Shown: positions 32,031 to 44,874, counted from the stretch's first letter. The stretch: DNA of 64,000 nucleotides from Apostichopus japonicus (GCF_037975245.1 NC_092576.1:7417501-7481500), one strand, 5' to 3'. Notes: generated by a model not told the origin, from the sequence alone. A program made the numbers and translations.

Positions 32031-34229
32031 GTAAGCAACTAGTTTACAAATAAACTGACGTAGTGTTAACATATTGCAGTTTTACTTGTATTGCTCGTGG
32101 TTCGTGAAACTAAGACAAGTGCATCAAACCTTTCAGTTGGCCTAAACTTACCAACAAAAAAAGTGTGGAGAGGAAACAGTGAAAATCTTGCATGTTTTGG
32201 TACACATGACGTAACATTTTCCTTAAATGTATTTGATCTTGTGAACGTATACTATGGTAGTATACACCTAGTAGCTTAGTATCTCCAATGTATGTGTTAC
32301 GCAAATTTACTGTCACAACTCTCACGGAAATGAAAGTGTCATGTTGTTTGTTAATAGATTTAAAAAGAAGTTCTCTTCAATATTGTTTAACAAGATACAA
32401 TTGGCAAATACACTCCGGAAGGATTTCCATTAAATTACCTCTTTGAGCAGCTATTTTGGTTTCATAACCTTGATTTTATAAAGCCATCACTTGAATGGAT
32501 CGGTTTGAAGGGTGACAATCATGCATATTTTAACAATTAAAGTTACTTGATGGATGGAAGTTTTTGAAACGTTGCAGGACAGTTATATTGATCTAATATA
32601 TATATATATACTATGCAAAGGGTCACTAGTTTGTCATTATTGAAAGTAATGTCAAATTAGTGAAGTGGTGCCTAATTGCTTCCACATTATACTTAAGTAA
32701 CCTTTGAAGACACAAAATTAAACTTACTATATCACAAAATAATGGAGAGAAGGTTTGCTGATTCTAAATTGTTATTAATAATATCACTGTGAGAAGTCTG
32801 AGACTTAAAATAATGATATGAAGTTGTCCTTTGAGGAAATATAAAGTAGAAGTAAAAAACTGCAATTTATTATTATTTCAGCCCATAAGGCAGCTATTTT
32901 AAGAAGCTAATCAGTCACATATGCACGAGGAACTTGCCGAGTGACTGGTTACTTAAACGTTTTGTCTTGTGGGTATCAAATCTGTAATTTAAGCTAAGTT
33001 TGAATTTTTAAAACGTGGAAGATGGGAAATCCTTGGATTGATAAAAAAAAAGAAGCCCAGTGGCACCTTACTTTGTTCGTCCAACGGTCGAACTCAGTAC
33101 TTCACAAATGCCAGATCTCATTAAATATATTACCACCCTCGCACGATAACCTTCATATAAGAAATATCAAACCATAATAATACTGTGAGACTGAATGTTG
33201 TTTATGTTGGGACAATACATGACTTATAGAGACTGCCTCAAATAAAGAGAGCGATTTCTATTATGGTTGCTCATTAATGCATCTATCAGTATATAGCAAT
33301 GAAAACAACGAGACCTAAATGTCTCTTTTATGTGTGATATCACTAATTAGTGAGCGTTATTATGATCTAAGCTAACCGACTGTATATATTATAGTTGCGT
33401 ACTGGAATTATTTACTTGTATTAAATGAAAGAAACATTACTCAATGCAAACAATCATCCTAGTATAATTAAAACTGACCGAGAACGATACAAGATTTATA
33501 ATATGAATGCTTACTCATTAGCTCTTATTATAATAAACAATAAAAATAATATAATATGACCTAATGATGTCATTAGATTTATTTAAAAAACTATTTTCAA
33601 TGAAAACGAAAGACAAATATAGCACAGGACAACTAAATATACTAAATATACGCCATTAAGGGATATATGATTAAGATTATATATACACTTAACATATTGA
33701 AAGTACTTTAAATTTCTTTGATAGAAAAAGAAAATAAAATGTTATGTTAATTTCCTGCATGTGCATACATCTATAAGTTGCGACCACCCATAGACAAATA
33801 ATTAAAAACTATTTTAGACTTCCTTGTGTGTCGTCGCTTAACTGGACTTTTAACCTTGTCAAACGTTTTAAGTACTTTTTAGACACCATCAGAACTAGAT
33901 TTGTGAAAATGAGCTTCCTTTTCAAGCCATACAAATCTTAATTAGCATTTGACAATTTTAAAGACATTGATTTCTGACCCTAACCTCGTCTTAGATTGGT
34001 AAGCATATGCATAAATATGTATATATGAGGTGGAAAAAGATCTTTGCCCCACACCCCTTACAATTTTTGCAACCATCTTAAACATCACTGTGTAATTATA
34101 GTCACACCATACAGCAGGATGTAAAAAATAATAAACAAACATACTATAAATTCGTGCTTACAATAGCGTTGTAATACAACTATACCTTATGCTAGCTTTA
34201 TTCCTTCGAAATATTCCACAAAATCTTAA
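30659..34229. repeat. Segmental duplication, copy 2 (gene B side)
   Basis: Mate of 18038-21386. It begins about 95 bp after the alpha-C exon of gene B and contains exon 31834-32030, which encodes the same 65 residues as gene A apart from three changes (Tyr to Cys, Asn to Ser, Asn to Asp). Homology stops at 'ttattccttcgaaatattcc', after which unrelated sequence begins. Confidence 0.9.
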
Positions 34230-34507
34230 AGTGGCCATGACACGAAAATTTCAACGTCCTGTCTTTTTGGGATCCATCTAAGCATGTTCTCTAGAACATA
34301 TATCAACCATTCTGCCAGTTAAAAACTTGATTTTTCCCTTCGAAAATTGAGAGTTAATTGACCCTCTTCGGGCTTGAAAAGTTCGTTCGCCCGAAAATTT
34401 TCCTAACCACATGACGTCATGTGACGTCATCTTAGGAACACGATTGCTCTCGCTGATTCCTCTGAACACATATCATACTTACAGTACGACAAGTGTACGT
34501 ATATACA
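34230..34507. other. Junction sequence after the duplicated block
   Basis: No gene. Contains a nested palindromic 'catgacgtcatgtgacgtca' near 34412, which includes TGACGTCA, the CREB/ATF-type site. Whether it acts in regulation cannot be told. Confidence 0.4.
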
Positions 34508-36020
34508 CAGGCGCGTATCCAGGGGGGGCGTTGGGGGCGCGCGCCCCCCGGGTAAGAAAAAGAGGAGAGAAAAAAAGAGATAAGAGAAAAGGGAAAAAGA
34601 GGGGGGAAAAGAGGAGGAAGGAGAGGAAAGAAGGAAAAAGAAAAAGGAGAAAGAGAAAGAGAAAAAGGAGAAAAGGAGGGAACAGAAGAAAACGCCAAGA
34701 CACCGGGAAGAAAAAAAGGAACAGTGACATATTACAGCACTGATCCGATTCGACCAACTATGGCTGGTCTTGAACTCGATCGAGTCGTCGGGGAACATGA
34801 CGCATTTCGGTATAAGCCCAGGATCTATATGCGAACTGCACTAGACATATGTTCTTCGATGCAACACTGTCATCCAGAGATAAAATGTTATACAATGCGA
34901 ACTGAATGCTAATTGTTACCCCACCCCTAGTACCGTAACTCATACAATGAATAAAAAAATAAATAAAAAAAAATTCCGCATGCGATTTGAGAACAATTCC
35001 TGTGAATATCATAGTGGATCCTAAGGTGGATCATTGCCGGCCGGGGGGGGGGGGCGGACGCACACATCACTTCTTGTGATTGTTCCCACCTGCATGAAAA
35101 CGCGCGCCCCACAACCTACGCCCACCCCTGTAATCGCTTCCCGATGAGTTACGAAACCAGACCCATCGTATACAAAAGTCTACTTGGATTATTTGTCCCC
35201 TGATTTTTTTCTGCAGATGCCCATACGTTTCCACAAACTAAATTTCTAAGCCATGAGATCTAAAACTTAAGGAGGTTTGGGAGCATCATTGGGTCTGGGA
35301 AGTGTTATTTGCGGTGATCTGGGAGGTATATTTGCCAAAATTTTCTTGTACGCTACGCGCGAACCCATGGGCGCGCTCCGCTTAGATAGTATCAGGGAAC
35401 AGACACGTTTTCCCACCATTATCCAAGACTGATCTGCGCCCATGAACCAATAAATTAACTGTGTCTGAAGTTTTGAAATTTCCCTAACCAACATTCCTAA
35501 ACATTCTTCCCTCTTCTCGTGCAATTTTGACCGGTCTGTTAGGGGGTCGAAGGAGGTTTTTCTGTATTGGCTGTCCATAGATGAAATTTTGTGCAACATT
35601 ATGGGTATGTTTTGAAGTGAATTTATTTTACGAGAAGTGTGAATTTTCAAATTCTGAACGAATAATGGGCTTAAAACCTTGTAAAGTGGGGCAGACGGGT
35701 ATTGTGAGTCGCGACGTAGAACCACCTACAAAAGCAATGATCCACGGGACATGCGATGAGGTCGAACATGATGTGTGACTGGTGACAATCTTCAAAAAGG
35801 TTATGGATGGAAAAAAAAAATATTGTAAAAATACTTGATTTACTCAGGCAAAAGTGAACATCTAGTTGGTCATTTTCAAGCCCGAGATGTGCCATTTCCG
35901 GTGATCTGGGGGTGTTTCAAAACCAGAAATTTTCTTGTACGCTGCGCGCCAACCGATGGTGGCGCTCCGCTTAGATAGTCATTCGCGCCCCCGGGTTAGA
36001 AATTCCTGGATACGCCCCTG
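34508..36020. mobile_element. 1.5-kb inverted-repeat element with 'ggggcgtatccagg'-type ends
   Basis: The left end 'caggcgcgtatccaggggg' matches the reverse complement of the right end 'cctggatacgcccctg'. The G-rich subterminal 'gcgcgccccccgggtaag' is mirrored by 'cgcgcccccgggttag'. No clean target duplication. The interior has a 170-bp purine-only tract (about 34555-34725) and two copies of a module (about 35338-35396 and 35928-35990) containing 'gcgctccgcttagatagt', which also recurs at 47744. hAT-like by its CAG...CTG ends. No transposase seen. Confidence 0.65.
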
Positions 36021-36077
36021 ATACACAAAACAATCGATAACAAGTCGGCCCGAAATCAAATTTAAATTTCCCGTGGA

Positions 36078-36674
36078 ATGTCAGATTTAGAACCAAATGC
36101 GGCAACCGAAGTTCAAAGTGATAGTGGTTCTTCACCAGGCTGTGAAATTGGACTAGAATTAGAGTGCCCTTTCTCATATTCGAAGCATAGAGTGAAGGCG
36201 ATGATCATGCCAATATTGAACCGACCGTTGAGGGTGGACCTGAGGCATAGAACCGTATCAGTTCGAGCCTGTTAAACGAGCCGAAATTGAAGCTCCACAA
36301 CATATCGAAGAAGAAATCCGTTCGGAACTATTGCAAGGAACATACTCATTATTACTCGGCTAGTACTTAGGCCTGGAGTTTTGCAAATCAATTGTCTGAG
36401 ACAAGAGAATGTTTCATGAAACATGGAAGATGTAAATTCACAACAAATGTAACCATAACTGTACATGGTATCCCTGCTTGTTATTGTGGACATCATGGGC
36501 CAACATTTATACATTTTGAACTTTCTTAATTTTTTTTTCAGGTGCTGGGGGTTCCTAGCAAGACACGTCAGGGTTGTGCTACCATCATATGCAGTCCAAA
36601 GGATCAGAAGGGAGTTTCCAGCCAATGGTCATTACACTGGATTAAAATTGCCAGGAGAAAACTCAGTTGTATAG
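36078..36674 (+). pseudogene. Broken gene fragment like the cytosolic domain of P2X7-like proteins
   Basis: Three coding-like pieces lie in order. 36078-36275 starts 'MSDLEPNAATEVQSDSGSSP', an acidic Ser-rich N terminus. A neighbouring frame (36247-36363) reads 'IEPYQFEPVKRAEIEAPQHI', carrying the PYxFEP-type motif common in invertebrate P2X7-like proteins. After an acceptor ('tttttttcag' to 36541), exon 36542-36674 reads 'CWGFLARHVRVVLPSYAVQR' and 'IRREFPANGHYTGL', then stops. This resembles the end of the P2X7 C-terminal domain (G-R-L-G...R-V-I-P-S-C-x-V...I-R...F-P...Y-x-G-F). The usual Cys of PSC is Tyr. The zinc-binding Cys-rich middle is missing, and frame changes separate the first two pieces, so the locus is probably a pseudogene. 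AATAAA signals follow at 37542 and 37611. Channel-forming segments were not seen; many such invertebrate proteins lack them. Confidence 0.62.
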
Positions 36675-37541
36675 GAAGCCTTGGTTGAGAAATCCCTCCA
36701 GAAACACCTTTTCTATTCTACGATTGTGTTGGATTATCAATCCGTCAGGGTTCCCTCAGTGTTGATATAATTAAGGATGAAATGATTATTTTCCAGACCC
36801 AACATCAACAATGAAAGAAAATGCATGTATTGAAGCATTTGGACACATGTATTGGCGTGACCGTGATGTCATATAATATGTGCATAAGTGGACGGGCATT
36901 GACCTTTTTAGGAGCATTTACCTCCCAGACATGTTTGCTTCGTACCTTTAATCTGAAAGCCAAAATATCCATATCTCCAATGATATTTGACAGAATTTCA
37001 TAATAAAGACCATTGGAGTCAGCAGAACTCTTGAATGTTTAGACTTTGTTTCTTCAGCAGCAGGTGGTTTGTTTTACAATCTTTCTTCAGAAACTCAGCA
37101 GTACACCCTGTTAATGGTCTTCGATTGTTTTAATGCGTGTGATGCTGTGTTTCATGTTGCGCGTCAGTGTTGTACGTGTCTTCGTGCGTGGGTAACATTG
37201 TTGCATGTGAGTTGCGTCGTGCAGTGTTTCTTGGTTTAAATTTCCCTTTATTCTATTTGCTTCTGGTTAATTCTAATTAATTTGTCACAACAACGATTGA
37301 TAGCAATGGACATGCATCTTTTTTGTAGGCTTAAAGCAAAAATTTCATGTTAGTTGTTTTTCTTTAAACCTCCTTTGATGTCACAAATTACATTAGTGTA
37401 ATTTAAGAATGATAATGTCTATGGAAAATACAGTTTTACTTTTATATCATATAATACAATGATTGTTGTTAATGTTGGTTTAGTCACAGGGTTGTTCAGA
37501 TTGTCCAGAATGTCCAGAATGACTGTCTTGAACTGATATTG

Positions 37542-37616
37542 AATAAACTTTGTTCAATGATTTAAGATTTGAACTACGTTGTGTGAATTTTTGGCTCTGT
37601 GACTGTTTAAAATAAA
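37542..37616 (+). promoter_or_regulatory. Candidate polyadenylation signals
   Basis: AATAAA at 37542-37547 and 37611-37616, about 0.9 kb after the P2X7-like exon. They may end its transcript. Confidence 0.4.
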
Positions 37617-37619
37617 TCC

Positions 37620-39207
37620 TTGTGAGATTGAAACACCCTTTGGAATATAATCTTTTAACTACCTATTTTGACCCATCCCCATCACCACACTTCCTCCCCC
37701 CCCCCAAAAAAAAAGATTAGTTTTCCTGGAATACGAATAAGAAATTATTGCCATAACTAACTAACCCAGCATATTCCAGAAATAAATTGGGACACTGAGA
37801 TTTTTCACAAGAAGATGTAGCCCATCCCTCCTGAAGCTAACCTCATAGCTTATTACTACATAGGGCAATGAAGGGGGTGTTAATTTAGATGATACAGCAA
37901 AATCTCTTCGTCTATTGCGACTTCAGTGTAGTAACGCTAATACTAGTACCACTAGTTCAAGGTCGCGCTCCCTCCAAAGGATCGCCACTTGCCCCACTGG
38001 AGGTTTCCTATTCGCCGATCTGGTCTTCGGAGTTTTTAATGTGGAATACTTGACAGAAGAACGACTCGTTTATGTCAACCCGTTAAAGCCCATATGTTTT
38101 ATTTCATAAGAAAAGGAGGGATCGTAGAATGCTTCCGTGAAGTGTTTGCTTCATACGGAGCTGTATACTGGCTAGGTCCAGTGAAATCGCCGCTGGTGTT
38201 GTGCACTAACTTGGTCATAATCGCCGTGTTTTTTCGTCCTTCGGCCATCGATGAAGGCTAATTGCATGGGTTATGACATTTCTGCAGATCCCAATAACAA
38301 ACCGACCGATATTTCTCTCGGATATTTAACAACATGTTGTAAAACAAACTTGAAATTTCTAACGATATAGCGTAATACAGTGGTACTTCTTTCAGTGTAA
38401 ATGTGCGTGTATGTGGGACGGTATGATCGTCGCGCATCCGGTATATACATGCCTGGGCTTGGCACTTGTGTTCCTAACATGACGCCGTTGTCTTGTTTTG
38501 AAATCGCATTTTTCAGTGGTCTGTTTTCGGATGCGATTATTAAAACGTTAAGTTGGATATTTCATGTCATGGACTCTTTAAGAACAAGACACTTATCTTA
38601 TAAGGCCATCAATATTGTCCTCTAAATACAGTGTTCTAAATTCATTAAAGTAAGTTGATAACTTAAAGTTTCTACTCGTAAAAAATATTTCTAGACTGTC
38701 ATTTGGAAACAACAGACTTATATGAGACTCTAGTGGAAACAATCTCTCAAGATAACTGTTGTAAAGCAGACATAATAGTATTGTTTGACAATAGCTGACA
38801 TCTTTCTTGTGCACAATGGAGCAATGCTGATCTCTTCTGGGCTGCACTCTATAGATACAGGCTATTAGCTCAAGAATTTCAAAGCTGTTCATTGATTGAT
38901 ATGAAAACATGATAACTCAAACAACATCCAGATGTGGTGATGAACTTGTGCTTTGCTCAGCTGCATTGCATCTAAGATAACATGTTGTATACAGCAATTA
39001 ACGTGTGCCCGTTATTGATCTTTATCATCATAACTAACACAGGATACGTAAACTTTTGACGATATGCTTTTGAATGAGTCTTTCTTTCTAAAACGTTAAC
39101 TTGTTTTTTTCTGATGAATAAAAATACATAACAATACAAAGTAACACAGGTCTATAAACTTCACGGAGTAGAACATGCTGGTGAATGTTTCTGATTTTCT
39201 ATGATAT
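37620..39207. other. No gene recognised
   Basis: AT-rich sequence with short open frames only (for example 37915-38109 on the plus strand), none with a known domain. Confidence 0.5.
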
Positions 39208-39398
39208 TAAAGGGTGTGAAGACTCGCGCAAAAAGACACGTCTAATGCCGGTAAATTGACCGAGTTTCGAATGAGGTGTAACAGAAGTGTTAAACACCAC
39301 CATCGATCCCAGAAAATACACACACAGCTTGCTACCGTCGGTAATTAGACACTAGTGTACTACTGACTGTACACGAGTGTCTAATTACCGACGGTAGC

Positions 39399-40305
39399 CA
39401 GGGGCGTAGCGAGCGGGGGGGTGTGGGGGGTGTCACACCCCCCCAATAATTTGGTCGCTGTCGGCAAATTTTGGGTCTGTCGGCAAAAAGAGAAAAGGTG
39501 AAGAGAGCGGAAGGGGAAGAAAGAAGGAAAGCTGAATAGAGAAAAGGAGAACGGGAGCTTCTTCCGTGCCAAATTTGACTTAAAATATGCACCAGATTGC
39601 ATCTAAGAACGTTTCAAAACTAAAAAATTTCCAAAGGGGAGGGGTAGACCCCCTACCCTTAGACCCCTCCCCCATTTCAGTCACCACTTCCAGATCCGTC
39701 GGCAAATCAAATTTGACTTAAAATATGCACCAGATTGCATCTAAGGACGTTTCAAACTAAAGAATTTACAAAGGGGAGGGGGACACCCCCTCCCCTTAGA
39801 CCCCTCCCCCATTTCAGTCACCACTTCCAGATCCGTCGGCAAATCAAATTTGACTTAAAATATGCACCAGATTGCATCTAAGGACGTTTCAAACTAAAAA
39901 ATTTACAAAGGGGAGGGGGACACCCCCTCCCCTTAGACCCCTTTCCCATTTCAGTCACCACTTCCAGATCCGTCGGCAAATCAAATTTGACTTAAAATAT
40001 ACACCAGATTGCATCTAAGGACGTTTCAAAACTAAAAATTTTCAAAAGGGGAGGGGGACACCCCCTCCCCTTAGACCCCTCCCCCATTTCAGTCACCACT
40101 TCCAGATCCGTCGGCAAAACAAGTTTGACTTAAAACATGCACCAGATTGCATCTAAGGACGTTTCAAAACTAAAAAATTGCCAAAGGGGAGGGGGACACC
40201 CCTCCCCTTAGACCCCTCCCCCATTTCAGTCACCACTTCCAGATCCGTCGGCAAATCAAATTCTCCACACCCCCCCCCAACAAAAACCCCTTCGCTACGC
40301 CCCTG
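39399..40305. mobile_element. hAT-like non-autonomous element with perfect 8-bp target duplication
   Basis: Ends 'caggggcgtagcga' and 'tcgctacgcccctg' are perfect inverted repeats. The flanks 39391-39398 and 40306-40313 are both 'acggtagc'. CAG...CTG ends with an 8-bp duplication fit hAT. The interior is a tandem array and has no transposase. Confidence 0.88.
39571..40258. repeat. Five-copy tandem repeat, about 137 bp per unit
   Basis: Each unit starts 'aaatttgacttaaaatatgc' (39571, 39710, 39846, 39983; variant at 40121), contains a G-run/C-run palindrome ('ggggagggggacaccccct') and ends 'cagatccgtcggcaaatc'. It fills most of the hAT-like element. Confidence 0.92.
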
Positions 40306-42250
40306 ACGGTAGCAAGGTGTGTGTATATTTTCTGGGATCGGTGGTGCTGTCTAATACTTCTGTTACACCTCATTCGTAACTAGGTCAGATTACCGGCATT
40401 TAGACGTTTCTTTTTGCCCGAGTCTTCACACCCTTTAAGTCTAACATATATTGCTAATATCATCATCAATTACTTTTTTTTCACTCACAAAATGTCTAAA
40501 AACGTTGAAAGCTAACAAAATACACATCATCAAACAAGTCTTCACCTGCAAAATGTGAAACCTTTAAAATATGTGTCAACTAAGTACAGGAACACAACAC
40601 AACAGAAAAGACATATTGCTTCATTCATCAAAATGCACATGCTGATGGTCTCCAAAAGTCATGGGCGGCGATCCGTACTTCCGAGTGGGGGGATCAGAGC
40701 CGTATATAGAGAGAGTTTGGCCAACCATGTAACCGATTTGGATTGGTCGAGAGGGAAAACGCCCACACAGGGTGGTAAAATAGGTCCACTTGAAAACTTT
40801 ATAGCAGACGACACGCATACTCACAGTGTATAGACTATCGTTTGTGTAAACGAAAAAAGTACGAAATTATGAAAGAAATGGTGCTGGGGATGCTGCAATC
40901 GGTCAGAACATGGATATTGTTGTTTGATAATCCAACTGACCATAAAAGAAGAGGAATTTTTTGGAAGTAGAAAGAACAAGATGGAGATCTAATGAAAAAA
41001 AGTCTGTGTAGCCTAGGCCCATACTAGCCATAGGCCCTAGTGTAATACGAGTAATGTACAAGCAATGCGAGAATTTTACGTTCAGACTGGTTTCTGTAAT
41101 TACATGCATGGCTATTCTCTCTCGTTTTATGATCCACAAATTCGATTTCATTATGCCAGCTCTCCTAATCATAGGCATGGCAGTTTCAGTCGCACATATA
41201 GTTATCCTAATTCCTAGTTATTGTATGCCTAGGCTATGCCTAGCCTAAAAAAGTATCACTTTTAGTTTAATGTAAAAGGGTGGGCTAGCCTCTAGGCATC
41301 ACGTAAAGCATTAATCCTTAGTTAAGCCCGAAGCATAAGTTAAGCCTGGGCTTAGTTAGACCTGGACCATTCCTTCTATTACTACAACTGTTATAGCACA
41401 TTACATAATATGGCACAGTATAAGGCCCAATTAAACTAGGTCTAAGGAAAACAAAGTAGCCTAGGCCTAAACTAGTTAGGCTAGGTCTATACTCATTGGC
41501 AACTTGTGGGCTGTGTACACATACAGGCCTAATTATATAGACCCTTTTTAGTATGCCATAAACAAGTGCCCAAATGGTTAAATGATCTTGGTTTGTGTTA
41601 ATTGTCAGCATTGGCCTAGCCTTTTTAGGCTAACATGAATTCAGCCTAATTTTTCCTTCTTCAAAAGTATAGCCTAGGCCTTGGTTTAATTTGGATGCAG
41701 TCAACTATCATTTATCAAAGTTGCATCAGTACCTCCTTATTCCCTTAATTGACACCCACATTGATGATTGAAGTTTAAAAAAATCTTTTTAAATTATCTT
41801 TAGACTCCCTGAATTTCAGGACTTTTTTTTACAAATCAAAGGTGACATGTGCTCTGAAGAAAAACTCCTAACATAAAAAGCCACAGTTAGCAGACTGTGA
41901 TAATGACAAACCTGGTGATTGACTACTAGACTGAAATCCAGTTCCTGCAACCACAGCAATAAAGTCTTTGTTTTAATCAATGCACTTGTGTGTTTGAAAC
42001 TTTCAAGTGGACACTCAATGGCAGTTGGTTAAGATATAAGGTTTTACCTTCATCATGGAGAGTTGAAGGGAATCTGCCTAATCATCTGAATAATGGACTC
42101 AAGGATAGCAACAAATCATGATTGGATAATGATTTTGAGCAAGTAAATATCTGGCAATTTGAAAGTTTGTATTATTTTTTTACATATTATTTAAGCTGTT
42201 TAGCTCAAACACAAGCAAATGATCAAGTGACAACAACCGATGCAGTATAT

Positions 42251-42579
42251 TTAAAGGTATTGAAGACTTGCCCTAAACCGCATGCCGCGCTCTGAAAAAG
42301 TTTACTTTTGTCGCTACAAAATGCAGACAGTAATGAAACCTGATACCTTGTTATCTTTTATCTAGACCTGAGATGTCCACGTTGCTATGTGCACTGTGTT
42401 GTGGGTATTGACTGTGACTGTGACTGTACACTAATGTCTATTTACTGATGGTAGCAAGCTGTATGTGTATTTTCTGGGATCAATGGTGGTGTCTAACACT
42501 TCTATTACACCGCATTCGAAACTAGGTCAGATAACCGGCATGAGACGTTTCTTTGTGCGGGAGTCTCCACACCCTTTAA
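42251..42579 (-). mobile_element. MITE-like repeat, copy 2 of the 'gaagactcgc' family
   Basis: It runs from 'ttaaaggtattgaagacttg' to 'gtctccacaccctttaa'. Internal sequence ('ttttgtcgctacaaaatgca', 'gacctgagatgtccac') matches the reverse complement of 54211-54580. It is inserted in P-like transposon 1. Confidence 0.8.
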
Positions 42580-42868
42580 GGAGAAGTATTTATATCCCAT
42601 TATTAGAGAAAGAATTATGTTTCAATTGGTAGCATGCAACTTAAAATTTTGCAAACATTAGATACAATCAAACAATAACAAGGTTCATTTACAAGGTAAT
42701 CTACTGCCCTTTATTTCACATTAGTCTGTCACATTAGAAGGTCACAGCTTTCAATAATTATACAAACAAATTCCCTTGATGGGTGCTTCGTTAGATTCCT
42801 GCAATTTTCAAGTTTATCAATGTAATAAGTTCTGAATGTGGCAATGTGGAGAAGCTTTGGGATAATCT

Positions 42869-43352
42869 GTGGATAAGACTGCCAGACTATCAACAAGATT
42901 CCACATCCATGCAACTCCAACTGCTTCCTTCACCTCCTTGCAGATGTACCACATGTCCAAAAAAAAGTCAGCATTGGTTAATGTAATTAAAATCTGGCTT
43001 CCTCCTGAGCTGGCAAATACACATGAATTGTCAAGTACAGAGGTCAGTGTGAAACCACTGAAAGATCTTCTCAGCTTTCAAGAAAACAAAGACTTGAAGC
43101 CAAATTGACAGAGGCCACACTGATACCATTCCACTCTCATAAGATGAAGGTATCACACACACTTCATTTTGCTTCTGCGATGCAGTGCCTGGTAGACTGT
43201 GAGGGTCCAATGGATGTTTTAACAACTGCCTGGTTTATAGAGCTCTGCAACAGATAATTCATCCTAATGTCTAGTCGTCATCCTGTCATGGCCTTGAGCA
43301 AGTTGAACCCACTTCAACACAAAGCAGCTATTGAATTCTTGTCTAGGTACTG
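42869..43352 (+). pseudogene. P-element/THAP9-type transposase fragment
   Basis: After a frame change near 43100, the frame from 43105 reads 'LTEATLIPFHSHKMKVSHTL' and 'HFASAMQCLVDC', then 'TAWFIELCNR', a TAA, and 'MSSRHPVMALSKLNPLQHKA'. This follows the P-transposase pattern (K-L-T-x-x-H-...K-M-x-V-x-x-A-x-Q...T-x-x-F-I-...N-S-R). The preceding frame ends 'PLKDLLSFQENKDLKPN'. A stop and a frameshift make it inactive. Family assignment rests on pattern memory plus the surrounding P-like ends. Confidence 0.6.
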
Positions 43353-44874
43353 TCAAATTCACATCACCATCATTGCTGGTTCCAGCTACGCTGACCATGA
43401 TAAAAGAGTACAATGAGGGTTTTTAATTCACCCAACAGAGCTTGCATTCCAGTACCTTTGGGCAGCTGAAAAGATATTCAGAAATTGTTATATATGAGTG
43501 TGTTTGTATGCATGCATATGTGTGATTTTCTTGCTTTACAGAACAGCTCCATTTTGATAAGCTATGTAACGTGGAAACCTGCCAATCATATGTTTGAAAT
43601 AGGACAGGCTGAAACGATTCTTAAATGAAAAGCTTAACGACTTCTTGCATTTTTATACATCACTGTTCGGGTAAGGCCAGTAAGGGCAGTATGAAGAATA
43701 AGTAACAATTAATAATTATCATTATGGCCATTTGCTGTCTGCATAATAACAAACTGAATGATGTCATCAGCCCTGTGCTCAGTTGACAACACTGACAAGA
43801 AGGCACACTATGTCAGTGTGATCCATGAAACCTTATTAAGGACATGACCGTATAGTATATATGTTAATGGAAAATACATAAGCTACAACATACACCAGTA
43901 TTCAGTTGTTGCAGGGTTTTTTTTTCTTGACAGACCCATTCAATCTGTTGCACCTACTATAGCCTAGTACTACATTCCTGAGAAATTAACACCACAATAT
44001 CAGTCTTAGGTTTGCCCACAGACTCCCAACTATTGCTAACTCCTACACTCAAGTATATAGTTTTCAAGTATATAGACATTCAAGTCCCCATTAAGGACCC
44101 TAAGGCTATATGAGAGGAATAAAACCGAGGACATCAAATGTCATACCCAATTACAATGCTTAATGTACTCATCCAAAGTATTCTTAAACCCATTCACACT
44201 ACTTGCAATTCAACCTTCTCAGGCAAACCATTCCATCCATTCACAACCCTTGTATAAGTTGTATTAGACTGAAGAGAAAAAGTTATGCCGAATATTAATC
44301 CTACTATGTAACTTCTGGAGTTTAATACAATGACCTCTGGTACAACTACTTTTTGGCAAACCTGAAAAGATCAGTGAAGCATAAATTGTCATTTTATGTG
44401 TAGGCCTACTTTATTTAATTGAAGGATCTATTAATGTAGGCCTGATGCTATAGTTGTGCGTCTGTAATCTAGCCTAGCCAGGACTGTGATGTGTGCTTTT
44501 CGTTTGTATGACTAAAGTAGGACTAGTAGTATGAGGCGTAAAATAAAACAAGTGTAATGACAGGTTTTCAGCTAGTTTTCTATGCATTTCAGGTGTGAAG
44601 ATAAACGTAAATGTCACTAACTAACGCATACTCTAATTCATTACCTGATATCCATTTTGTTCCTCGTATGCCTGTCAAAATCTGACATTCTGAGTCGCTT
44701 CGTTTGTTCGCAACGAGCACAGTGTGCAAAGCTGCTATATATTGTGTGTGGTGTTTTTCGTGTTTCGCGCAACTGGTAACGACAACTGGACCTATTTTGA
44801 TGCCCATGGTTTGCGTGTGACGTCACAAATCGCCAGTTGGCCAAACTCTCTCTATATACGGCTCTGGGGGGGAT

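Larger units (their letters stand above)
39208..40438. mobile_element. Fold-back element with ~150-bp arms, split by a nested element
   Basis: The left arm starts 'ttaaagggtgtgaagactcg' and the right arm ends with its exact reverse complement at 40438. Arm similarity continues through 'gatcccagaaaatacacaca' and 'taccgtcggtaattagacac'. The related copies at 42251-42579 and 54211-54580 have only one such arm plus a different second half, so this copy looks like an inverted duplication of one half. A separate element (39399-40305) was inserted in it. Confidence 0.8.
40695..44866. mobile_element. P-element-like transposon 1, 4.17 kb, decayed
   Basis: Perfect 31-bp terminal inverted repeats: left 40695-40725 begins 'cagagccgtatatagagaga', right 44836-44866 is its exact complement. 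It is flanked by 'ggggggat' at 40687-40694 and 44867-44874, an 8-bp target duplication. 31-bp ends plus 8-bp duplications are hallmarks of the P superfamily, and the interior has a P-transposase-like relic at 42869-43352. A MITE copy (42251-42579) sits inside. The rest is rich in 'taggccta' words with no long frame. Confidence 0.85.

Noticed and set aside
34411..34798. Lys/Arg-rich or Phe/Ser-rich frames on both strands
   Set aside because: They arise from a purine-only tract inside a mobile element.
34508..36020. Target-site duplication of the 1.5-kb element
   Set aside because: Flanks share 'atacac'-like words but only with an offset, so no clean duplication can be claimed.
42869..43108. 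'WLPPE' in a frame, considered as a missing kinase exon of gene B
   Set aside because: The surrounding residues fit a transposase fragment, and no kinase motif follows.
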